Below, piece by piece: positions 45,086 to 53,842 of a stretch of DNA of 64,000 bases. Origin of the DNA: Streptomyces shenzhenensis (GTDB lineage Bacteria; Actinomycetota; Actinomycetes; Streptomycetales; Streptomycetaceae); contig NZ_PENI01000004.1 in assembly GCF_003688995.1 (NCBI RefSeq), positions 310,001 through 374,000 on the forward strand, written 5' to 3'. Position numbers and translations under genes: made by a program. Position 1 is the first letter of the stretch. The number at the start of each line of letters is the position of its first letter. The notes under the pieces are model-generated. The model made no database searches. It was not told the origin of the DNA and saw only the letters and a list, made by a program, of their open reading frames with translations.

Positions 45086-45937
45086 ATGCAATCTCCCTAC
45101 CCTTCCGCTGCCCTCGACGAGGCTCGCCGCGCCATCGCGGAGAAGCTCCGCGAGATCAGGCGTGACGCAGGGCTGACGGGTAGGGAGGTTGCGGCACGGG
45201 CGGGATGGCTGCCGTCCAAGGTGTCACGTCTCCAGAGCGCGACAACGCCTCCCTCCGACGATGACATCCGGGCGTGGTGCACTGCGTGCGGAGCAGAGGA
45301 CAAGATTCCGGATCTCCTGGCGGCGAACCGGACGGCTGACTCCATGTATCTGGAGTGGCGCCGTGTGCAGCGGAGCGGCCTTCGTCGGCTCCAGGAATCC
45401 CGGATCCCGCTGTATGCGCGCACGAAGACGTTCCGCGTCTACAGCTCCAGCGTGATCCCTGGCTTCGTCCAGACCTTCGAGTACGCTGCGGCGCTCCTGG
45501 GGAACATTGCCCGCGTACACGGCACGCCGGAGGACGTCCAGGAGGCAGCAGCAGCACGCGTCGACCGGTCCCATATCATCCGCGGCGGAGATCACCGGTT
45601 CGCGCTCCTCCTGGAGGAATCCGTGCTGCGCCACGTTGTCGGGGACGTCGCCGTCATGGCGGGGCAACTGGGCTATCTGCTCTCCGTCATGGCACTGCCG
45701 GCTGTGTCCGTCGGCGTCATCCCTGCCGGACGCGAGCGGGGTATGTGGACGGTGGAGACGTTCACAGTGTTCGACGACGACCGTGTCTCTGTCGAACTTC
45801 TGACGGCCGCTATCACAGTCACTGCACCAGGCGAGATCTCGATGTACGCGCACGCCTTCGAGGAAATGAAGTCGCTTGCTGTCTTCGGTGCTGAGGCACG
45901 GGGGCTTATCTCGGCAGCGATTGACTCGCTGGACTGA
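45086..45937 (+). CDS. XRE family regulator with DUF5753 domain
   Basis: The 283-residue protein has a helix-turn-helix at residues 15-70 (LREIRRDAGLTGREVAARAGWLPSKVSRLQSATTPPS). The DUF5753 sensor region follows: FRVYSSSVIPGFVQTFEYAAALL, FALLLEESVLRHVVGDVAVMAGQLGYLL and VSVGVIPAGRERGMW. This architecture is frequent in Streptomyces and includes the developmental regulators WhiJ and Scr1-like. It probably regulates the small gene/DUF6879 pair before it. Confidence 0.9.
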   Translation: MQSPYPSAALDEARRAIAEKLREIRRDAGLTGREVAARAGWLPSKVSRLQSATTPPSDDDIRAWCTACGAEDKIPDLLAANRTADSMYLEWRRVQRSGLRRLQESRIPLYARTKTFRVYSSSVIPGFVQTFEYAAALLGNIARVHGTPEDVQEAAAARVDRSHIIRGGDHRFALLLEESVLRHVVGDVAVMAGQLGYLLSVMALPAVSVGVIPAGRERGMWTVETFTVFDDDRVSVELLTAAITVTAPGEISMYAHAFEEMKSLAVFGAEARGLISAAIDSLD

Positions 45938-46026
45938 AGTCACATAGAACTTCGTAGGATTTCGTGGAACTCCCCATCTCCACACGCCTACGTTTGTCGC
46001 ACAGGTCCCACGGCGGAGGTGCAGGG

Positions 46027-46251
46027 ATGGCAATGGAGAGAGCGTCAAGAGACCCCGTGCTATTGGCGGAACCAGCCACGTCGGCCCCTCCCGCGCCAGC
46101 GCCAGGATGCGACGTGTGCGAGGCGCTCAAACGGCAGTGGGGCCAGGCGACGGAGATCGGTAGCCCCGCCCACGATCCGTCGCACGCAACGGACCTGGCC
46201 GTTGAAATCGGCCGCCACCCGCACGACTGGAAGAAGGGGGGTCGGGCATGA
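46027..46251 (+). CDS. Small Cys-containing hypothetical protein
   Basis: The 74-residue protein has a disordered Pro/Ala-rich start, then CDVCEALKRQWGQA with a Cys pair and SHATDLAVEIGRHPHDW. GGAGG lies eight bases before ATG 46027; an upstream GTG at 45964 is less likely. Its stop overlaps the next start by ATGA, so both are made together. It lies just after the XRE gene. Function unknown. Confidence 0.65.
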   Translation: MAMERASRDPVLLAEPATSAPPAPAPGCDVCEALKRQWGQATEIGSPAHDPSHATDLAVEIGRHPHDWKKGGRA

Positions 46252-46670
46252 CGGCTGTCGTACGCACTGCTGCATATCCCGCTCTCACGTCGCGCATCAC
46301 GCTGGATGATCTCCCGGTACGCCGATGGGTCGAGTGTGCGAACTGCATTGAGTCACAGGACATCGAGCACACCACCGAAGCAGAGGCGTGGGCGGAGGAG
46401 CACCACGACGCCCACCCTGGGCACAGCCGGTTCCGCATCGTCAGGCAGACCGGATGGAGGATCGATCCGTCGGCGGAGGCCATCTGCGGTGCCACCACGC
46501 TGCTGCCGCTCACCTTCATCGAGCTGGAAAAACGCGTCGTCGGCGTCGACTGGACCGGAGTTGTGGTGACGTGCGACGACGAGCCGCACGCCGGTCCGAA
46601 CCACTGCGGACCTCTGGTGATCGACGGTCAGCACAAAGGCACGTATCACTGGACTGCGTCGGCCCCCTAG
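46248..46670 (+). CDS. Small Cys/His-rich hypothetical protein (DUF7848-like)
   Basis: The 140-residue protein contains VECANCIESQDIEHTTEAEAWAEEHHDAHPGHSRFRI. A Cys pair followed by several His fits a zinc-binding module often seen in small Streptomyces element proteins (possibly DUF7848). The second half (VVGVDWTGVVVTCDDEPH, HCGPLVIDGQHKGTYHW) has further Cys and His. Coupled to the preceding gene. It is the last gene of the island. Confidence 0.6.
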   Translation: MTAVVRTAAYPALTSRITLDDLPVRRWVECANCIESQDIEHTTEAEAWAEEHHDAHPGHSRFRIVRQTGWRIDPSAEAICGATTLLPLTFIELEKRVVGVDWTGVVVTCDDEPHAGPNHCGPLVIDGQHKGTYHWTASAP

Positions 46671-47112
46671 ACCCGCGTGCGGCGCCCGTGCGTCGCTCGC
46701 GGTGGGCGCGGCGGGACTCTGGTCGGCATACCTCGTCCTGTCCGCGTCCTGAACTTCTCGTCCCGAGTCCGCCGCCGGGGACGAGGCACCGCCCGTCGGT
46801 GGGGTCCTCCGGGACCGCCCGGGGCGGTACGAGCCCCGCTCACTTCCTCCCCCGTGGAGGTGGGCGGGCATTTTCACGTCCGCAGGCAGACACAGCAACG
46901 CCCCCAGAGTGGGTCTGGGGGCGCTGTCGCAGCGTGGCGTACTGCGTAGTCTGTCCGTGAGCCGAGGTAGAGGGCTCGACGTACCTCACGGTGGGTTGTC
47001 GGAACTCGCCACGACTTGCGAACGCAGGCCGCGTGCGAGTTCGGGGTGCCGGGTGGGAGCGGATGAGAGAGGGCCCGCTCTTGGTCCTCCCGGCGGTCAA
47101 GTCGGAGCTGAC
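46671..47112. other. Island right border, non-coding
   Basis: These 442 bases show no gene. They contain the terminator at 46899-46923 and a spaced inverted repeat CGAACTCGC / GCGAGTTCG (about 47000-47008 and 47035-47043). I looked for a copy of the tRNA-Thr or tRNA-Pro 3' end as an attachment site and saw none. Confidence 0.6.
46899..46923. terminator. Hairpin near the island right end
   Basis: CGCCCCCAG (46899-46907) and CTGGGGGCG (46915-46923) form a 9-bp perfect stem with an AGTGGGT loop. It lies between the island's last gene and the converging rpsT. Confidence 0.8.
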
Positions 47113-47379
47113 TCAGCCCTTGAGGGACGCGACCTTGGACGCCAGGGCCGACTTCTTGTTGGCGGCCTGGTTCTTGTGGATGACGCCCTTGGAGACGGCC
47201 TTGTCGAGCTGGCGCGCGGCGGCGCGCTGGTACTCGGTGGCCTTCTCGACGTCACCCGCGGCAGCGGCCTCGCGGGCCTTGCGGATCGCGGTCTTCAGGG
47301 AGGACTTCACGGCCTTGTTGCGCAGCCGAGCCTTCTCGTTGGTCTTGATCCGCTTGATCTGGGACTTGATGTTCGCCAC
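47113..47379 (-). CDS. rpsT: 30S ribosomal protein S20
   Basis: The 88-residue, very basic protein starts [25 protein letters not shown] and ends [15 protein letters not shown], the standard S20 sequence that binds 16S rRNA early in 30S assembly. It is divergent from lepA across 230 bases, as is usual in bacteria. No strong Shine-Dalgarno sequence stands at normal distance (AAAGG is about 16 bases upstream), a possible sign of autoregulation or of a structured leader. Confidence 0.97.
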   Translation of the reverse strand: MANIKSQIKRIKTNEKARLRNKAVKSSLKTAIRKAREAAAAGDVEKATEYQRAAARQLDKAVSKGVIHKNQAANKKSALASKVASLKG

Positions 47380-47608
47380 GAATGAGCCTTTTCAGGTTCT
47401 GGTACGGGCCGCTATAGGTCCCGAACCGGTGATTTCTTGAGACGCACCCCGTGCCGAGCGGGCATGAGGCACAGCCACTCACGGTACCAGTGGCCCCGCG
47501 GCCAGCCCAAACCCGTCCATGGTCCCCGCCCATGGGACCATGGAGACTACGTATCGATCCGACCCGAGACCGTTCACCCTGCGGATACCTCAAGAATCAG
47601 GACCCTGC

Positions 47609-49477
47609 GTGCCCGCGACCCCTAACAATGTGCCCGCGCCGAGCCGTACCGACCCGGCTCTGATCCGCAACTTCTGCATCATCGCGCACATCGACCACGG
47701 CAAGTCCACGCTCGCCGACCGGATGCTCCAGCTGACCGGTGTGGTCGAGCAGCGGCAGATGCGTGCCCAGTACCTCGACCGCATGGACATCGAGCGTGAG
47801 CGTGGCATCACGATCAAGTCCCAGGCGGTGCGTCTGCCGTGGGCTCCCAGCCACGACCCGGGCAACACGCACATCCTCAACATGATCGACACCCCCGGGC
47901 ACGTCGACTTCACCTACGAGGTCTCGCGGTCGCTCGCCGCCTGCGAGGGGACCATCCTCCTCGTGGACGCCGCCCAGGGCATCGAGGCGCAGACCCTCGC
48001 CAACCTCTACCTGGCGATGGAGAACGACCTCACGATCATCCCCGTGCTGAACAAGATCGACCTGCCGGCGGCGCAGCCCGAGAAGTTCTCCGAGGAACTG
48101 GCCAACCTGGTCGGGTGCGAGCCCGATGACGTCCTGAAGGTGTCCGCCAAGACCGGCCTCGGCGTCGAGGCGCTGCTGGACAAGGCCGTCGCCGAGATCC
48201 CGGCCCCGGTCGGCGTCCAGGACGCCCCCGCCCGCGCCATGATCTTCGACTCGGTCTACGACTCCTACCGCGGTGTCGTGACCTATGTCCGGGTCGTCGA
48301 CGGCCAGCTCAACAAGCGCGAGCGGATCCGGATGATGTCCACCGGCGCCACCCACGAGCTGCTGGAGATCGGCGTCAGCTCGCCCGAGATGCTGCCGGCC
48401 GACGGGCTCGGCGTGGGTGAGGTGGGCTATCTCATCACCGGCGTGAAGGACGTCCGCCAGTCCAAGGTCGGTGACACGATCACCAGCCAGGCCAAGGGCG
48501 CCACCGAGGCGCTCGGCGGCTACAAGGACCCGAAGCCGATGGTCTTCTCGGGCCTGTATCCGCTGGACGGCTCCGACTACCCCGACCTGCGCGAGGCCCT
48601 CGACAAGCTCCAGCTCAACGACGCCGCGCTGGTCTACGAGCCGGAGACCTCCGCCGCGCTGGGCTTCGGCTTCCGGGTCGGCTTCCTGGGCCTGCTGCAC
48701 CTCGATGTGGTCCGCGAGCGCCTGGAGCGCGAGTTCGGCCTCGACCTGATCGCCACCGCCCCCAACGTGGTCTACCGCGTGATCATGGAGGACGGCGTCG
48801 AGCATGTCGTGACCAACCCGAGCGAGTTCCCCGAGGGCAAGATCGACGAGGTGTACGAGCCGGTCGTGCGGGCCACGATCCTCGCGCCCACCGAGTTCAT
48901 CGGCGCGATCATGGAGCTGTGCCAGACCCGGCGCGGCACCCTGCTCGGCATGGACTACCTGTCGGAGGACCGGGTGGAGATCCGTTACACCCTCCCGCTC
49001 GCCGAGATCGTCTTCGACTTCTTCGACCAGCTGAAGTCCAAGACCCGCGGCTACGCCTCGCTCGACTACGAGCCCACCGGCGAGCAGAACAGCTCCCTGG
49101 TGAAGGTCGACATCCTGCTGCACGGCGACAAGGTCGACGCCTTCTCCGCGATCACCCACAAGGACCAGGCCTACGCGTACGGCGTACGGCTCGTCGCCAA
49201 GCTCAGGGAGCTGATCCCGCGGCAGAACTTCGAGGTGCCGGTGCAGGCGGCCATCGGCTCCCGGGTCATCGCCCGCGAGACCATCCGCGCCATCCGCAAG
49301 GACGTCCTCGCCAAGTGCTACGGCGGTGACATCTCCCGTAAGCGGAAGCTGCTGGAGAAGCAGAAGGAAGGCAAGAAGCGGATGAAGATGGTGGGTTCCG
49401 TGGAGGTTCCGCAGGAGGCCTTCATCGCCGTGCTGTCCAGCGATGACAGCGCGGGGTCGGGCAAGGCCAAGAAGTAA
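47609..49477 (+). CDS. lepA: Elongation factor 4 (LepA)
   Basis: A translational GTPase acting on ribosome back-translocation and 30S biogenesis. The 622-residue protein shows the G motifs [17 protein letters not shown] and NKIDLPAA, the domain II/III pieces and the LepA-specific C-terminal domain ([71 protein letters not shown]). GTG 47609 with AGGA before it gives a short N-terminal extension. A frame open further upstream is not family sequence. Confidence 0.97.
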   Translation: MPATPNNVPAPSRTDPALIRNFCIIAHIDHGKSTLADRMLQLTGVVEQRQMRAQYLDRMDIERERGITIKSQAVRLPWAPSHDPGNTHILNMIDTPGHVDFTYEVSRSLAACEGTILLVDAAQGIEAQTLANLYLAMENDLTIIPVLNKIDLPAAQPEKFSEELANLVGCEPDDVLKVSAKTGLGVEALLDKAVAEIPAPVGVQDAPARAMIFDSVYDSYRGVVTYVRVVDGQLNKRERIRMMSTGATHELLEIGVSSPEMLPADGLGVGEVGYLITGVKDVRQSKVGDTITSQAKGATEALGGYKDPKPMVFSGLYPLDGSDYPDLREALDKLQLNDAALVYEPETSAALGFGFRVGFLGLLHLDVVRERLEREFGLDLIATAPNVVYRVIMEDGVEHVVTNPSEFPEGKIDEVYEPVVRATILAPTEFIGAIMELCQTRRGTLLGMDYLSEDRVEIRYTLPLAEIVFDFFDQLKSKTRGYASLDYEPTGEQNSSLVKVDILLHGDKVDAFSAITHKDQAYAYGVRLVAKLRELIPRQNFEVPVQAAIGSRVIARETIRAIRKDVLAKCYGGDISRKRKLLEKQKEGKKRMKMVGSVEVPQEAFIAVLSSDDSAGSGKAKK

Positions 49478-49517
49478 CCGCCGGTTACATCCGGGTGCCC
49501 CGGCAAACCGGACCAAC

Positions 49518-49551
49518 AGGGGCTCGCCGTGTGAAAGTGCGGCGAGCCCCT
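49518..49551 (+). terminator. Terminator of lepA
   Basis: AGGGGCTCGCCG (49518-49529) and CGGCGAGCCCCT (49540-49551) form a perfect 12-bp stem 40 bases after the lepA stop. No T run follows. Confidence 0.85.
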
Positions 49552-49644
49552 ACGCGTGCGTAGGGTCGCTCTCTGTAGGAAGTGACAGGCCGCCGCCCCT
49601 TACGTGTCGGCGGGGCCGGGCTCTACCCTGATCTCTGCTCGATA

Positions 49645-49662
49645 GTTACTCGCGGGTTAAAC
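49645..49662. promoter_or_regulatory. Possible TetR-type operator upstream of the acyl-CoA synthetase
   Basis: GTTACTCGCGGGTTAAAC is an imperfect palindrome close to GTTACTCGCGAGTAAC. It stands about 90 bases before the acyl-CoA synthetase start, in an AT-rich patch of an otherwise GC-rich gap. TetR-type regulators of fatty acid degradation in actinobacteria use related TTAC/GTAA dyads; the link to a specific regulator is inference. Confidence 0.45.
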
Positions 49663-49750
49663 AACGCCGGGCGACGGCCCGGACGCCCGGCCCGCGGGTG
49701 TACCCAGCCGCACTGAGCCAGCCGCACCGTCGCGGGTCCCGGAGGATGTC

Positions 49751-51625
49751 GTGAGCGACACACAGACACTGATCGAGAACCGTCCGCCGTCCGTGGCGAC
49801 CCTGTTCCTGGAGCGCGTCGCGGCCACACCGGACGCCGAGGCCTACCGCTACCCGGTGCCCCCTGCCTCAGGTCAGGGCCCGGACGACTGGAAGTCGCTG
49901 AGCTGGGCGCAGGCGGCCGAGCGGGTCTACGCGATCGCCGCCGGGCTGATCGAACTGGGCGTACAGCCCGAACAGCGCGTCGCGCTCGCCTCCTCGACCC
50001 GGGTCGAGTGGATCCTCGCCGACCTCGGCATCCTGTGCGCCGGCGCCGCCACCACGACCGTCTACCCGCAGACGAACATCGACGAGTCGGCGTTCATCCT
50101 CTCCGACTCCGGGAGCCGGGTGCTGATCGCCGAGGACGCGGCCCAGCTCGCCAAGGCGCGGGAGCGGCGCGCCGAGCTGCCCGACCTCACCCATGTGGTG
50201 GTGCTGGACCCGGCCGGTGTGGAGACCGGCGACGGGGTGCTCACCCTGGCCGAGCTGGAGCAGCGCGGCGCCGCCCTCCTGGAGAAGCAGCCCGAGCTGA
50301 TCAAGGAGCGGGTGGCGGCGATCACCAAGGACCAGCTGGCCACCCTCATCTACACCTCCGGCACCACCGGCCGCCCCAAGGGTGTGCGGCTGCCGCACGA
50401 CAACTGGTCGTACATGGCGAAGGCGATCGCCGCGACCGGCCTGATCAGCGCCGAGGACGTGCAGTATCTGTGGCTGCCGCTGGCGCACGTCTTCGGCAAG
50501 GTGCTCACCTCCGGCCAGATCGAGGTCGGCCATGTCACCGCGGTGGACGGCCGCGTCGACAAGATCATCGAGAATCTGCCGGTCGTCCGGCCGACGTACA
50601 TGGCCGCCGTACCGCGCATCTTCGAGAAGGTCTACAACGGCGTCGCGGCCAAGGCCCGGGCCGGCGGCGCCGCCAAGTACCGGATCTTCCAGTGGGCGGC
50701 CGAGGTCGCCCGCGAGTACGCCAAGACCAGCCAGGACACCTTCCGGCGCACCGGCACCGCGGGCGCGCCGTTCGGCCTGTCCGCCAAGCACAAGGTCGCC
50801 GACGCGCTCGTCTACGCCAAGATCCGCGAGGCCTTCGGCGGCAATCTGCGCGCCTGTATCTCCGGCTCCGCCGCGCTCGCGCCCGAGATCGGCTACTTCT
50901 TCGCCGGCGCCGGCATCCACATCCTGGAGGGCTACGGCCTCACCGAGTCCGCCGCGGCCTCCTTCGTCAACCCCGGCGAGGCCTACCGCACCGGAACGGT
51001 CGGCAAGCCGCTGTCCGGCTGCGAGGTGCGCATCGCGGAGGACGGCGAGATCCTGCTGCGCGGCCCCGGCATCATGCAGGGCTACCACAATCTGCCCGAG
51101 AAGACCGCCGAGGTGCTGGAGTCCGACGGCTGGTTGCACACGGGTGACATCGGCGAGCTGTCCCCCGACGGCTATCTGACCATCACCGACCGCAAGAAGG
51201 ACCTGATCAAAACCTCCGGCGGCAAGTACATCGCGCCCGCCGAGGTCGAGGGCCGGTTCAAGGCGGTCTGCCCGTACGTCTCCAACATCCTCGTGCACGG
51301 CGCCGACCGGAACTTCTGCACCGCGCTCATCGCTCTCGACGAGCCCGCCATCATGGCGTGGGCCAAGGAGAACGGCCTGGCGGACACGTCGTACGCCGAT
51401 GTCGTGGCCGCGCCCGCGACGGTCGCCCTCATCGACGGGTACGTCAAGGAGCTCAACGAGGGGCTGCAACGCTGGCAGACCATCAGGAAGTTCCGGCTGC
51501 TGCCGCGCGACCTGGACGTCGAGCACGGTGAGATCACGCCGAGCCTGAAGCTGAAGCGGCCCGTGGTGGAACGGGAGTACAAGCACCTGATCGACGAGAT
51601 GTACGCCGGCGCCCGCGAGTCATAG
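49751..51625 (+). CDS. Long-chain fatty-acid-CoA ligase (AMP-forming)
   Basis: The 624-residue FadD-type enzyme activates fatty acids with ATP and CoA for beta-oxidation or lipid synthesis at the membrane. Motifs: the P-loop-like LIYTSGTTGRPKGVRLPH near residue 200, LWLPLAHVFG, LEGYGLTESAAASFVNP near 400, and GWLHTGDIGELSPDGYLTITDRKKDLIKTSGGKYIAP near 465. The conserved lysine lies in the C-terminal subdomain (SLKLKRPVVEREY). GTG 49751 has GGAGG upstream. The possible operator at 49645 suggests control by fatty acids. Confidence 0.93.
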   Translation: MSDTQTLIENRPPSVATLFLERVAATPDAEAYRYPVPPASGQGPDDWKSLSWAQAAERVYAIAAGLIELGVQPEQRVALASSTRVEWILADLGILCAGAATTTVYPQTNIDESAFILSDSGSRVLIAEDAAQLAKARERRAELPDLTHVVVLDPAGVETGDGVLTLAELEQRGAALLEKQPELIKERVAAITKDQLATLIYTSGTTGRPKGVRLPHDNWSYMAKAIAATGLISAEDVQYLWLPLAHVFGKVLTSGQIEVGHVTAVDGRVDKIIENLPVVRPTYMAAVPRIFEKVYNGVAAKARAGGAAKYRIFQWAAEVAREYAKTSQDTFRRTGTAGAPFGLSAKHKVADALVYAKIREAFGGNLRACISGSAALAPEIGYFFAGAGIHILEGYGLTESAAASFVNPGEAYRTGTVGKPLSGCEVRIAEDGEILLRGPGIMQGYHNLPEKTAEVLESDGWLHTGDIGELSPDGYLTITDRKKDLIKTSGGKYIAPAEVEGRFKAVCPYVSNILVHGADRNFCTALIALDEPAIMAWAKENGLADTSYADVVAAPATVALIDGYVKELNEGLQRWQTIRKFRLLPRDLDVEHGEITPSLKLKRPVVEREYKHLIDEMYAGARES

Positions 51626-51824
51626 CCCTCCCGCCCGCTCGCAGATGTGGCCGTTTCTGTTCGTCTTCGAGCACACCCGTAGCACCCTGTAGCACGGTTC
51701 TCACGCAGGGCGGGTCACTTCGGTGACTCCACGCTTATGGACGCAGCCGGTCTGTCACCCTGTCGGCAACGACCGAGGCCTGAACGACCGAGGCCCAATC
51801 GTCCGAACCGCCCGGGGAGCTGCA

Positions 51825-53750
51825 ATGGGGGCCATACCGACGCAACGGGAGACCGTGTCCCGTGGCTTCGAGCCGTCCGCGCATCCGACCGTGCCCGTGA
51901 CCGCGCCCGCGTCCCCGGACGCGGGCGCGGACCCGCGCACCCGGAGGCACGCGACCCTGCCCGGCAGCCCCCTCGCGCCCGGCTCCGCCCGCGCGCTGGT
52001 GCGCGGTGTGTTCGCCGAGTGGGCCGAGCTGGGCCTCGTGACCGGCGAGCGGCTCGCCGACGACGTCATGATCGTGGTCAGTGAACTCGTCACCAACGCC
52101 GTCGTGCACGCGGGCACCGAGGTCGAACTGGCCTGCCGGCTGGAGGCGGACGGCGCCGTCGTCGTCGAGGTCGGCGACCACCATCCCTCGCGCGCGCCGC
52201 GTGACCACGCCGCCGAATCGCCGTACGAGACCCCGGAGTACGGGCGCGGGCTGCGCCTCGTCGCCGCGCTCGCCGAGTCCTGGGGCATCGCGTACCGCAC
52301 CGGCGCCAAGACGGTGTGGGCGCGGCTGTCCGCGCAGGACGCGCCGGCGGCCGACGGATGCGAGGCGCACGCCGGGGAGCGCGCACTGGCCGACGCCGAG
52401 ATCCTCGCGCCCGGACCCCACCGGGCCGGACGCGACCGCGAATGGCTCGGCCGGGGCGCGCTGTCCTTCCTGGCCGAGGCCTCCGACCTGCTCGCCGGGC
52501 AGCTCGACGAGGGCCTGGTCGCCGCGCTCACCGGGCAGCTGATCGTGCCGCGCCTCGCCGACTGGTGCGCGGTGTGGCTGGAGGACGAGTCGACCGTCCG
52601 CGGCGGCTGGGCGGACGGCACGGGTCTCGCCGGACCGCGGCTCACCCGGGTCTGGCACGCGAGCGAGAACCTCATCGAGGAGCTGCGCCGCAGGCTGGAG
52701 AAGGAACCGCCGCGCCCCCGGAACGGCCTGCGCTCCGGACCCGAGCCCTACCCCTGGCCCGGCGAGGCCCTCGGCCCGCGGTCCGCGCACGGCGCGGCGC
52801 TCGCCTACCGGCTGATCGCGGGCGGCCGGCCGCTGGGCACGCTCGTCATCGGGCGGCGTGGCCTCACCCGCTTCCCCGACGAGATCGTCGGGCTCGTCGA
52901 GGACCTCGCCCGCCGGGTGGCCCTCGCCATCGGCGCGGCCCGCCAGTACGCGCGACAGGCCACCATCAGCGCCGTCCTGCAGCGCGGGCTGCTGCCCGGG
53001 GCGGTCGCCGAGATCCCGGGTATGTGCAGCGCGCTCGTCTACGAGCCGTGCGATCAGGGCGGGCCGAGCGGCGACTTCTACGACCTGTTCCCGGCCGGCG
53101 ACGGCCGCTGGTGCTTCGCGGTCGGCGACGTCCAGGGCAAGGGCCCCGAGGCCGCCGTGGTGATCGGTCTGGCCCGGCCCTGGCTGCGGCTGCTGGCCCG
53201 CGAGGGCTACCGGGTCGCCGACGTCCTCGACCGTCTCAACCAGCTTCTGCTCGACGACGCGACGGAGGCCGCGGACGCGGCGGCCCGGGCGCTGGTCGCG
53301 GCCGGCGGCCGGGCCGTGGCCCCCGGCGAGGGGCCGCAGACCCGCTTCCTGTCCCTCCTCTACGGTGAACTCGCCCCCTTCGACGGCGGCATCCGCTGCA
53401 CCCTCGCCTCCGCCGGCCATCCGCTGCCGCTGGTCCTGCGGCCCGACGGTGAGGTCCGCACGGCCGCGCAGCCGCAGACCCTGCTCGGTGTCATCGAGGA
53501 CGCCACGTACATCAGCGAGACCATCGAGCTGGGGCCGGGCGACAGCCTGCTGTGCGTCACCGACGGGGTGACCGAGCGCCGCTGCGGATCCCGCCAGTTC
53601 GACGACGGCGACGGGCTCGCGCGAGCGCTGGCCGACTGCGCCGGGCTGAGCGCCGAACTGATCGCGGAACGGATCAGAAGGCTGGTCCACGACTTCGGCA
53701 GACAGCCCCCGGAGGACGATCTGGCCCTGCTGGTCCTCCAGGCAGAGTGA
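51825..53750 (+). CDS. ATPase-GAF-SpoIIE phosphatase (sigma-factor regulatory)
   Basis: The 641-residue protein has three domains. Residues 40-165 are an anti-sigma-type ATPase (VSELVTNAVVHAG, ... YGRGLRLVAALAESWGI). Residues 200-375 are GAF-like. Residues 385-640 are a SpoIIE/PP2C phosphatase (GDFYDLFPAGDGRWCFAVGDVQGKGPEAAVV, LCVTDGVTERR, DDLALLVL). Fusions of kinase-like and phosphatase domains act on anti-sigma-factor antagonists in partner-switching circuits, of which Streptomyces has many. ATG 51825 with GGGGAG before it is preferred over upstream codons. No partner genes are adjacent. Confidence 0.88.
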   Translation: MGAIPTQRETVSRGFEPSAHPTVPVTAPASPDAGADPRTRRHATLPGSPLAPGSARALVRGVFAEWAELGLVTGERLADDVMIVVSELVTNAVVHAGTEVELACRLEADGAVVVEVGDHHPSRAPRDHAAESPYETPEYGRGLRLVAALAESWGIAYRTGAKTVWARLSAQDAPAADGCEAHAGERALADAEILAPGPHRAGRDREWLGRGALSFLAEASDLLAGQLDEGLVAALTGQLIVPRLADWCAVWLEDESTVRGGWADGTGLAGPRLTRVWHASENLIEELRRRLEKEPPRPRNGLRSGPEPYPWPGEALGPRSAHGAALAYRLIAGGRPLGTLVIGRRGLTRFPDEIVGLVEDLARRVALAIGAARQYARQATISAVLQRGLLPGAVAEIPGMCSALVYEPCDQGGPSGDFYDLFPAGDGRWCFAVGDVQGKGPEAAVVIGLARPWLRLLAREGYRVADVLDRLNQLLLDDATEAADAAARALVAAGGRAVAPGEGPQTRFLSLLYGELAPFDGGIRCTLASAGHPLPLVLRPDGEVRTAAQPQTLLGVIEDATYISETIELGPGDSLLCVTDGVTERRCGSRQFDDGDGLARALADCAGLSAELIAERIRRLVHDFGRQPPEDDLALLVLQAE

Positions 53751-53842
53751 CCGACGCCCCCGGAGCCGTTAACTGGCCGGCGCGGTGCACGAGGCGACCG
53801 GGGTCGGTGGAGGCACCGGTTCCGTGCGGGACAATGGGGGAC

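Larger units (their letters stand above)
40898..47112 (+). mobile_element. Remnant genomic island between tRNA-Thr and rpsT
   Basis: This 6.2-kb stretch separates holA/tRNA-Thr from rpsT, which are neighbours in many bacteria. It holds small hypothetical genes, a tRNA-Pro with encoded CCA, a HIT protein, a primase-polymerase-like replication protein and a DUF6879/XRE gene cluster. Base composition is visibly less GC-rich and spacing looser than in the flanks. No integrase, excisionase or clear att repeat was found, so it is probably a decayed integrative plasmid or phage-like element. Confidence 0.7.

Noticed and set aside
40898..47112. Intact integrative element or prophage
   Set aside because: No integrase, excisionase, structural or transfer gene and no repeated tRNA end could be found.
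47597..49516. Long minus-strand frame opposite lepA
   Set aside because: Mirror of lepA; no start signal or domain.
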